A stretch of DNA of 64,000 nt from Planctomycetota bacterium (GTDB lineage: Bacteria > Planctomycetota > Planctomycetia > Pirellulales > Pirellulaceae), in NCBI GenBank assembly GCA_026692865.1, contig JAPLNI010000057.1, positions 1 to 64,000 on the forward strand, given 5' to 3'. A model generated the notes under the pieces. The model was not told where the DNA came from and did not search any database. It saw only the letters and a program-made list of their open reading frames with translations. Position numbers and translations under genes: made by a program. Below are positions 18,104-25,097 of the stretch, piece by piece. Position 1 is the first letter of the stretch, and every line of letters begins with the position of its first letter.

Positions 18104-19102
18104 GTGCCACATGCTCAGATAGGTCCGATCGCGGTTCACTATCCATCACGATTGGAAACGAACCTCGAACTCCATGCCGCTTTCCCTGATTGGGATATTC
18201 CACTTATCGAGGAAAAGACGGGGATAGCTCAGCGGCATATCGCCGAGCCTGGTGAGACCGCCTCGGATTTGGCATGCCACGCAGCGACGAAGCTATTCCA
18301 AGCTCACTCGATCGATCCGGCATCGATTGATTACATCATGCTATGTACGCAAACGCCCGACTATCCGCTACCCACCACGGCATGCCTGCTCCAACATCGA
18401 CTCAATATCCCAACACGTTCTGGTGCAATCGATTTTAATCTCGGTTGCTCCGGATTCGTTTATGGACTTTCACTTGCTGAGGGATTGATATGCAGTGGGC
18501 AAGCCAAACGGATTTTATTGTTAACGGCCGAAACCTATTCCAAATACATCGACGCCGAGGATCGTTCCTTGCGTACGATCTTTGGCGATGCTGCAGCGGC
18601 GACCTTGATCGATGCGGGTGATACTCCAACATTAACCGGTTTCCGTTTTGGAACGGATGGCTCTGGAGCAGACACACTTCTCGTGGCCGATGGCGGCGCA
18701 AGGGAGCCCAGCCAAGCAATCAAGCCACGTCACCGCAAGCGTTGGAAGAGTCGGCTTTACATGGACGGCCCTAGCTTGATCAGCTTTACTGTCACCGCCG
18801 TTCCGCAGCTCGTCCGCGAAATGCTCTCCGATGCGAACATGACGATCGACCAGATCGATTTTTTCCTGATGCATCAAGCGACCGACAAAATGCTTAGCCA
18901 ACTCCGTATCGCTTTGGGGGTTTCTGACGATCGCCTCCCGATCCGACTTCGTAATTGCGGTAATACGGTCTCGTCAACGCTTCCAATACTGATTCACGAT
19001 ATGCGACACTCCGGGGAGCTCGTGCCCGGCAAGCAAAACATCATGGTTGGGTTCGGCGTAGGTTGGTCTTGGGCCGGCTGTCTATGGCGATGTGCAGCCT
19101 AG
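18104..19102 (+). CDS. Beta-ketoacyl-ACP synthase III-like protein
   Basis: 332 residues with the complete FabH catalytic triad: Cys115 (FNLGCSGFVYG), His257 (FLMHQATDKM) and Asn287 (RNCGNTVSSTLP). FabH condenses acyl-CoA with malonyl-ACP to start fatty acid synthesis; close relatives act in secondary metabolism or hydrocarbon pathways. No other fatty acid gene (plsX, fabD, acpP) is adjacent, so it may be a specialised paralogue. The start is the GTG at 18104, preceded by AGGAAG at good spacing. Confidence 0.9.
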   Translation: MPHAQIGPIAVHYPSRLETNLELHAAFPDWDIPLIEEKTGIAQRHIAEPGETASDLACHAATKLFQAHSIDPASIDYIMLCTQTPDYPLPTTACLLQHRLNIPTRSGAIDFNLGCSGFVYGLSLAEGLICSGQAKRILLLTAETYSKYIDAEDRSLRTIFGDAAAATLIDAGDTPTLTGFRFGTDGSGADTLLVADGGAREPSQAIKPRHRKRWKSRLYMDGPSLISFTVTAVPQLVREMLSDANMTIDQIDFFLMHQATDKMLSQLRIALGVSDDRLPIRLRNCGNTVSSTLPILIHDMRHSGELVPGKQNIMVGFGVGWSWAGCLWRCAA

Positions 19103-19378
19103 CTTTCCTTCGAATCTGGTTCATCTTGGCGGCAGATCACTTGATTCCCAGACTCTCACTGAGTCGCAACACCATGTTTCGTTTATAGTTATAATTGTTT
19201 TATCGACTAAAGTTACAAACACTTAGCCGAACAGCCCTCGCTGCTGGTTTCTGCATCGCAACTTGTTAAATAAAGCGATCGGAAGCGAGTGTCTATCGGA
19301 CTTTGAATTACAACGTTTAAATCGGGCCAGCATAAGCGTCATTCCTTTGTAATGAATGTTGGTTCTGAGATGTTCCTT

Positions 19379-19412
19379 TTTTAATAGTGTCCTTGTTTTA
19401 ATAGTGTCCTTG
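19379..19412 (+). repeat. Exact tandem duplication of a 17-base unit
   Basis: TTTTAATAGTGTCCTTG occurs twice head to tail, ending 17 bases before the peptidase start. The preceding part of the 327-base gap (19103-19378) is AT-richer and holds no gene. The repeat lies in the leader of the following gene and could affect its expression. Confidence 0.85.
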
Positions 19413-19429
19413 TTGTCGGAGTGTGTGCA

Positions 19430-20305
19430 ATGCGTTGGGAAGATCGTGAAGAAAGCCAGAATGTCGAGGATCGTCGTGGCATGCCGGCGGCTGGTGGGAT
19501 GATCATGGGAGGCGGAATTGGCTTGCTGGTGATGCTGGTCTTGGCGATGATTTTAGGAATAAACCCTAAACAACTCATGGAGCAACCTGGATTTCAACAA
19601 GGTGCTCCCGCACAGAAAGCGGGGCTCGACCCTGCTCGAGAAAAAGCAGAAGCTCCGGTTCGTAAGTTTGTGGGCGTTGTTTTTCGGGATACAGAAGACA
19701 TCTGGGCCAAGTTGTTTCGTGAGCAATTGGGCCGCACCTATCAAAAGCCAAAATTGGTTGTCTTTACCGATCAAGTGCGATCCGCATGCGGAATGGCAAC
19801 GTCGGCAGCAGGACCGTTTTACTGCCCAGGCGATAGCAACGTTTATCTTGACTTTGCTTTTTTTGAAGAGCTTCAGCAAAAGTTTAAAGCAAACGGCGAA
19901 TTCGCCATGGCTTATGTGATTGCTCACGAAGTTGGTCACCATGTGCAGAACCTCTTGGGGCTAACTGAGCAGGTCAGCCGCATGCAACGCCAAGCGAACC
20001 CGGCACAAGGCAACCAATTGAGCGTACGTTTAGAGCTCCAAGCAGATTTCCTTGCAGGTGTCTGGTCGCACCATCTTCAAAAAACCAAAGGCGTTTTAGA
20101 AGAGGGTGACTTGGAAGATGCCCTCAACGCTGCAACTCGAATCGGTGACGACATACTTCAGAAACAAATGCAGGGCTACGTTCGGCCAGAATCATTCACT
20201 CACGGAACGGCTGCTCAACGCAAGAAGTGGCTCCGCGAAGGTATCCTGTCAGGTGACTTGAACCGAATGATGGAAGTCTTCGAAATCGATTACAACAAAC
20301 TGTAG
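19430..20305 (+). CDS. YpfJ-type neutral zinc metallopeptidase, membrane anchored
   Basis: 291 residues. The N-terminus MRWEDREESQNVEDRRG is the hallmark start of this family, so ATG 19430 is taken rather than the in-frame GTG at 19421. One membrane segment follows (~25-45, GGGIGLLVMLVLAMILGI). The zinc motif is HEVGHHVQN (H166, E167, H170), followed by RLELQADFLAGVW with the third-ligand Glu region. The physiological substrate of the family is not established. The DUF1080 gene lies 75 bases downstream on the same strand. Confidence 0.93.
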   Translation: MRWEDREESQNVEDRRGMPAAGGMIMGGGIGLLVMLVLAMILGINPKQLMEQPGFQQGAPAQKAGLDPAREKAEAPVRKFVGVVFRDTEDIWAKLFREQLGRTYQKPKLVVFTDQVRSACGMATSAAGPFYCPGDSNVYLDFAFFEELQQKFKANGEFAMAYVIAHEVGHHVQNLLGLTEQVSRMQRQANPAQGNQLSVRLELQADFLAGVWSHHLQKTKGVLEEGDLEDALNAATRIGDDILQKQMQGYVRPESFTHGTAAQRKKWLREGILSGDLNRMMEVFEIDYNKL

Positions 20306-20379
20306 CAATGAAGAGCTTATTCTTCACCAAGTCTTTCTCTCCCCCCTCGATACGAAAATTAGAATTTGGAGTTATGAAC

Positions 20380-21123
20380 ATGCGTTACTTATTTCTAACA
20401 GGACTAGCACTTTCACTCGGCATGATGGTTGCAACAAAATCACCCGCTCAAGAGGCAGCGAAGCCCGCCGCAAGTGGAACAAGCCAAGTCCTCTTTAATG
20501 GCAAAGACTTGACCGGTTGGAGTGGAGATTCGCGTCTGTGGTCGGTTCGTGATGGAATTATCCATGGTGAAACAACTGTAGAAAACGCTGCCAAAGGAAA
20601 CACGTTTTTGATTTGGCAGGGCGGAAAGCCAAAGGATTTTGAACTTGAAGTCACCTTTCGATGCAATGCAACAAACAATTCAGGCATTCAATATCGGTCC
20701 AAGCACATCACTGATACCAGTGCCAAAAACGAATGGGTTGTTCGTGGCTATCAACACGAACTAAGAAACGAAAACAAATTCCCGAACGTTTCGAGCTTCA
20801 TTTATGACGAAGGTGGAAAACGTGGACGTATCTGTGCAACCGGAGAAAAAGCTGTTTGGAATGAAAGTGGCAAGCAATCGGTCGAGCTGTTCATGGATGA
20901 AGCAGCCTTCCAAAAAGTAATGAAAGTCGATGACTGGAATCAAGTAAAGATTGTCGCAAAGGGTAACAACATTCAACACTTCTTGAATGGTCAATTGGTA
21001 CTCAATTTTACGGACAACGAACCCAAGCTTACTCTACTCGACGGCGTGATTGCACTCCAATTGCATGCCGGCAAACCAATGTGGGCTGAATTCAAAGATA
21101 TTCGACTAACAACATTGAATTAG
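20380..21123 (+). CDS. Exported DUF1080 (3-keto-disaccharide hydrolase-like) protein
   Basis: About 247 residues: a signal peptide (MRYLFLTGLALSLGMMVATK, cleavage near SPAQEA) followed by one DUF1080 jelly-roll domain beginning VLFNGKDLTGWSGDSRLWSV. GIQYRSK and GYQHELRNEN are typical family segments. DUF1080 proteins are very abundant in planctomycetes and bind or cleave glycans; some hydrolyse 3-keto-glycosides. ATG 20380 is favoured because GGAG sits eight bases upstream; ATG 20374 is also in frame. Periplasmic or cell surface. Confidence 0.88.
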   Translation: MRYLFLTGLALSLGMMVATKSPAQEAAKPAASGTSQVLFNGKDLTGWSGDSRLWSVRDGIIHGETTVENAAKGNTFLIWQGGKPKDFELEVTFRCNATNNSGIQYRSKHITDTSAKNEWVVRGYQHELRNENKFPNVSSFIYDEGGKRGRICATGEKAVWNESGKQSVELFMDEAAFQKVMKVDDWNQVKIVAKGNNIQHFLNGQLVLNFTDNEPKLTLLDGVIALQLHAGKPMWAEFKDIRLTTLN

Positions 21124-21151
21124 TTTCAGTGCTGAAGCTTGGTGGCTTTTA

Positions 21152-22024
21152 CTATCTTCTGCGACGAGTTGGCTTGCTCCACGGGCGGCGTTTTGCCTCT
21201 GAACTTTTCTCGTCGCTTGCAGCGAAAGTGGGCAGGGGAAGACCATCAATGAGCGATTCCAAGTTGTCGCTTATCCATCCATTTCGTCGCTTCGATTCGG
21301 AACGAAAAATGGGTAGTCCTTTTTCGATCGCGATTGCTTCCCGTCGCGATCTTCCGTAGGGATCGATTTTGCCCTCATCCTCCCACGGTGATTCGCGTTC
21401 GGTCCAGTCAAAGATTTGAGACACGACCGACTGCAAGTACTTCCAATACGCGACATTGTCCGTTTGCAAATATAGCTTTCCGTCGGCTTGGAGGGCTCGA
21501 TGGACAATGCCTAGGAAATCTGGGGTCAGCAATCGCAACTTCCGATCATGCGGCGAATGGTATGGCTGTGGGTGATAGATATGAATTTCGGATATCGACT
21601 CCGGTGCAACGTAGTGTTCCAAAAACTGGAATGCACCACAGACAGCGAATCTCGCATTGTGGAGTCCCCTTTGATTGCCTCGCCGCGTAGCATACCGTAT
21701 CACCATCGGTAGGATGTCCAAGCCAAGATGATCTACTTCACGACGGCGAAGAGCAGACGAGAGTACGAATCGTCCATTTCCGCATCCCAAGTCCAGGACC
21801 ACCGGTGCCGAGCGACCAAAAATGGACTGAAAGTTTAGAGGCTCTGGGGGTGGTAATTTTTTAATAGCCGTCTTTGCCCATTCCTCGGGCGGAAGTATTT
21901 TCCCGGGAATTGGAATGCCCATCTCGTATTCGATGCCATCTAGTATGGAATCGCTTGTTGAATTGCCGGCCCGGAGATTATCGGCCTGCTGATTGTCAGA
22001 TCTGGATTGTTGAATTGGATTCAT
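21152..22024 (-). CDS. trmB: tRNA (guanine-N7)-methyltransferase
   Basis: 290 residues. Methylates G46 of tRNA using S-adenosylmethionine; cytosolic. The SAM-binding motif is VVLDLGCGNGRFVLSSA (~75-91), then the LGLDILPMVI acidic loop, and EIHIYHPQPYHSPHDRKLRL, which matches the TrmB motif normally reading FPDPWPKKRH; here the usual D-P-W is Y-H-P-Q-P, a variant. The ATG at 22024 is preferred because the frame upstream runs through a dispersed repeat. Its 5' end faces the PQQ-type gene. Confidence 0.88.
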   Translation of the reverse strand: MNPIQQSRSDNQQADNLRAGNSTSDSILDGIEYEMGIPIPGKILPPEEWAKTAIKKLPPPEPLNFQSIFGRSAPVVLDLGCGNGRFVLSSALRRREVDHLGLDILPMVIRYATRRGNQRGLHNARFAVCGAFQFLEHYVAPESISEIHIYHPQPYHSPHDRKLRLLTPDFLGIVHRALQADGKLYLQTDNVAYWKYLQSVVSQIFDWTERESPWEDEGKIDPYGRSRREAIAIEKGLPIFRSESKRRNGWISDNLESLIDGLPLPTFAASDEKSSEAKRRPWSKPTRRRR

Positions 22025-22059
22025 GAATGCTGGTGCGATGTCCAAATTAGATTTTGGGG

Positions 22060-22144
22060 TTAGCTGAATTCGTAAATATTCAAAGGTGGACGGAAACAAA
22101 AGTAAAGCTGCGGTCTTCAGATGTCTTACGACATCTGCTTCGAG
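22060..22144 (+). repeat. Dispersed double-hairpin repeat, copy B
   Basis: Contains TAGCTGAATTCGTAA (hairpin 1 decayed to GAATTCGTAAATATTC) and an intact hairpin 2 (CAGATGTC TTAC GACATCTG), ending TGCTTCGAG. It lies about 36 bases upstream of the trmB start in a divergent gap of about 320 bases; the rest of that gap, 22145-22341, shows no gene. Confidence 0.85.
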
Positions 22145-22341
22145 TAATATCCCCAGTTGTTAAAAGGGACGAGTTTGTCTGGGTTTTTTCTGGATCTGCT
22201 GAAGCTCAAATCAGTAGAGTCTACTCGGTTCAAGGATGTCTGTTTGAAATTTTGATCGGCAGTGCTACCGCATGGAAGAATTCGCTACAATTTGTAGATA
22301 ATTGCCCGCTTAATTCATTTCCCACCTTATTGAGTTCTCAA

Positions 22342-23652
22342 ATGCTACGAATTTTGAAGTCCTATACCCAAGTTCGCTCCGTGGTCGCCTCGGTTGTCAT
22401 TTCGCTTCCGTTTGCCGCTTGTAGCTTCGGTGACACCACCGACTGGCCGCAGTGGAACGGCCCTCTTCGCGACGGTCATGCGGCAGGACAAAAGCTTCTT
22501 GAAAAATGGCCTGAAGGTGGTCCAAAGTTGTTGTGGACATTTAAAAATGCAGGTTCGGGGTACTCTGCCAGCAGCATTGCAGATGGAAGTCTTTACTCAA
22601 TCGGTGCCAGTGGTAGCGATTGCAGTGTGTTTTCTTTAGATTCAAAAACGGGAGAACAGCTCTGGTCTCAAAAAATTGACCGAGCGTCGAAGGATGGCGA
22701 TTATCTTCATGGCTGGGGTGGTGGTCCGAGAAGCGCTCCTACCGTCCACAATGGTAAGGTCTTTGCACTAAGCGATCTTGGAACTCTGGCTGCACTGGAT
22801 GCAAAATCTGGCAAGGTCGATTGGAGCGTAAACCTAGTTACCGATTTCGGCGGCAAGGTTCCCAAGTGGGGGTACAGCGAATCTCCGTTGATCGACGGAG
22901 ACCGCGTCATTGTCACCCCAGGAGGAACCAACTTTCTCGTTGGGCTCGACATTAATACTGGCAAGAAGATCTTCTCGAGCGATTCCATCGATGCGCCCGC
23001 TCACTATGTTTCGGTTGTGAAGTCCAACTTCCAAGGGAAACCGGTTTACGTTACCGCCAGCCAACCTGGTCTTTTGGGAATCGATGCAGTCACGGGTAAG
23101 AAGCTTTTTGAAAACGTGGCCACCGGGAATCCAACTGCTGTTATTCCAACCCCAATCGTTTCAGGCGATATGGTTTACCATACTTCCGCGTACGGTGCAG
23201 GAAACGTTTTGGTGCGAGTTGAAGCCGACGGTGCTGGCTTGAGCGCAAAGCAAATCTATCACGAGAAGGCGAAGTCGATGGAGAACCATCACGGAGGTGT
23301 AGTCCTTCTAGACGGCGTCATCTACGGCTTTTCAAAAGCGGACGGCGGAGTCTGGATGGCGCAAGAAATGGAATCTGGAAAAGTCCTTTGGAGCCAAAAG
23401 GTTGGGCGAAATGCAAGTGGTTCGATCGCTTTGGCGGATGGCTTGCTCTACTGTTACAGCGATAAAGAAGGGAAGTGTATTCTCGCCGAGCCTAATCGTG
23501 ACGGTTGGAAACCACGCGGAGAATTCGCTCTTCCTGAGCAGACTTCATCCGACCGCGGTAAAGGAGCGATTTGGGCACACCCAGTCATCGCCAACCAGAA
23601 ACTGTTCATCCGCGATCAGGAGCTGATCTACGCTTACGATTTGGCGAACTAA
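22342..23652 (+). CDS. Exported PQQ-type beta-propeller protein
   Basis: 436 residues: an N-terminal signal (QVRSVVASVVISLPFAACSF, possibly a lipobox at AAC) and then repeated beta-propeller blades with the PQQ/BamB pattern, for example VFSLDSKTGEQLWSQ, LAALDAKSGKVDWSV, LVGLDINTGKKIFS, LLGIDAVTGKKLFE and AQEMESGKVLWSQ. WPQWNGPLRDG near the N-terminus is typical of planctomycete members. No dehydrogenase active-site motif was seen, so it is more likely a structural or binding propeller. ATG 22342 is chosen as the start directly before the signal peptide; the frame is open further upstream through the repeat. Confidence 0.87.
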   Translation: MLRILKSYTQVRSVVASVVISLPFAACSFGDTTDWPQWNGPLRDGHAAGQKLLEKWPEGGPKLLWTFKNAGSGYSASSIADGSLYSIGASGSDCSVFSLDSKTGEQLWSQKIDRASKDGDYLHGWGGGPRSAPTVHNGKVFALSDLGTLAALDAKSGKVDWSVNLVTDFGGKVPKWGYSESPLIDGDRVIVTPGGTNFLVGLDINTGKKIFSSDSIDAPAHYVSVVKSNFQGKPVYVTASQPGLLGIDAVTGKKLFENVATGNPTAVIPTPIVSGDMVYHTSAYGAGNVLVRVEADGAGLSAKQIYHEKAKSMENHHGGVVLLDGVIYGFSKADGGVWMAQEMESGKVLWSQKVGRNASGSIALADGLLYCYSDKEGKCILAEPNRDGWKPRGEFALPEQTSSDRGKGAIWAHPVIANQKLFIRDQELIYAYDLAN

Positions 23653-23902
23653 CCGGTTGTCGCAGATAAAGGTGTCTTCAACGCGACGATCGTCCAAATT
23701 TACCTGATCGATCCTGTACGCACCCAATTCTGGTCTGCTGCCGCGTTTGTCAACATTTCGGTTGGTTTCTAAATAAACGGTGACGATACGTTGGATGGAA
23801 ATGCTTTGCATCTCGTTAGCATCAGGGATTCGGTGCTACCGACGTTGCAGTTGAACGCGAGCATTTCATCGAGCGAAAAATCGAATACAGGATGGAACGG
23901 TT

Positions 23903-24403
23903 ATGCGTAATTTTCATGTAGTACGTCAGTATGCAGTCGCTTCAACGGTTGCCGTTTTGGGACTCGTATTCTCAGCAAACACAATTCAAGCACAGTGCTC
24001 GTCTGGGAATTGCGGCAACGTCGGTGTTGCCGATGCTCATGGTGGTTACGGAACCGTATCCTACGGAAACGCGGGCATGATGACCAACTCCCCAACCTCG
24101 GGCGACCAGTGGGGACATCGACATGCCCAGCCTTTATTCGATAACTACTTCACTCAAGGAAATGCGAACCAAGCCGAAGCGGCTCTGTACATTTCGCCGG
24201 TCGGAGTACCGGGTTGGGTTGGCCACACGTACAACACTTACCAACCATTGTATCCGCACCACTTTTTGTATCAGCATAAGGATCGTTATCACTCTTATTA
24301 CGACCAGGGATTCGGTCTAAATAGGACAAAGGCACATTACATTGCGCCGCCAGTGAAATCGACTTACCAATATGTCCATAGGAAATTAGAAATTCCAAGA
24401 TAA
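23903..24403 (+). CDS. Small exported protein of unknown function, His/Tyr-rich
   Basis: 166 residues; family not recognised. The signal peptide (YAVASTVAVLGLVFSANTIQ) is followed by AQCSSGNCGN with a cysteine pair. The mature part is rich in Gly, Tyr, His and Asn (HHFLYQHKDRYHSYYDQG), suggesting an extended structural or metal-binding protein. ATG at 23903 has AGGATGGA upstream. It lies 36 bases before a second small exported gene of similar composition, so the two may be co-expressed. Confidence 0.75.
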   Translation: MRNFHVVRQYAVASTVAVLGLVFSANTIQAQCSSGNCGNVGVADAHGGYGTVSYGNAGMMTNSPTSGDQWGHRHAQPLFDNYFTQGNANQAEAALYISPVGVPGWVGHTYNTYQPLYPHHFLYQHKDRYHSYYDQGFGLNRTKAHYIAPPVKSTYQYVHRKLEIPR

Positions 24404-24439
24404 AGAAAACTAGAAACAAAGCTAACCGGATCCCAACTC

Positions 24440-24877
24440 ATGAAAAAATTGATTCTCTGTGCCGCACTCGTTCTCGTTGGCGCGGTAGCCGCTCTGCAAA
24501 CCTCTGACTGCCAGGCTTTTGGTCCCGGTCGCAACGCAGGAGCCGGTCGAGGCTTCACTCAGGGAGATGTGATTTACTGGGCTTCCCATTCCACTTGGGG
24601 AGATTATTGGGCCAGAAATCAAGCGATGCAAAAGCCTTGGCACGGGGATTTTTACTACCTTCGTACAGGTCAACCGACTGCGTTGATTGTCCCACCGACA
24701 ATTACAATGCAGCAAAACTACTCGTGGGGAGTCTCGCAAAATACGATGACGCCGGTTTATCATCAGTTTGGTCAAGGTCCCTCCGGTGGCGGCGGCGGCG
24801 GTCAATTCAAGGCGACACCACACTGGCCAAGCCATACCGATCAATTCGGTATCTATCCAGTTCGGGGACCTTGGTAA
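24440..24877 (+). CDS. Small exported protein of unknown function, Trp/Gly-rich
   Basis: 145 residues; not recognised. Clear signal peptide (KKLILCAALVLVGAVAALQT, cleavage near QAFG). The mature part has many aromatic residues (YWASHSTWGDYWARN), a six-glycine run and a C-terminal aromatic tail (FGIYPVRGPW). It pairs with the preceding exported gene. The 220 bases after it hold nothing recognisable. Confidence 0.75.
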   Translation: MKKLILCAALVLVGAVAALQTSDCQAFGPGRNAGAGRGFTQGDVIYWASHSTWGDYWARNQAMQKPWHGDFYYLRTGQPTALIVPPTITMQQNYSWGVSQNTMTPVYHQFGQGPSGGGGGGQFKATPHWPSHTDQFGIYPVRGPW

Positions 24878-25097
24878 GTGTCTCTGCCCTTCTAGGACTC
24901 GACTCCGAAAATTCGGCCTCAGCGACTCTCCAGGACGCAAGAACAGCGTGTTTTGGAGGGTCGTGATTGCTTTTTCGACGACAGAATCGTGCGCGATTTA
25001 AGCGGGCTGCTTGAAAATGGCCCATACATAAAATTGGGCGATGCATTACAATCTTGCGTGTCTAGAAATCTGACTTGGATTGTAATGGAAGAATTTT

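Noticed and set aside
22054-22341. N-terminal extension of the PQQ-type gene
   Set aside because: The extension translates the dispersed repeat copy B and places the signal peptide internally; ATG 22342 is better.
23545-23811. 88-residue minus-strand frame after the PQQ-type gene
   Set aside because: Half of it is antisense to the propeller gene and no start context is seen; the remaining 250-base gap shows nothing convincing.
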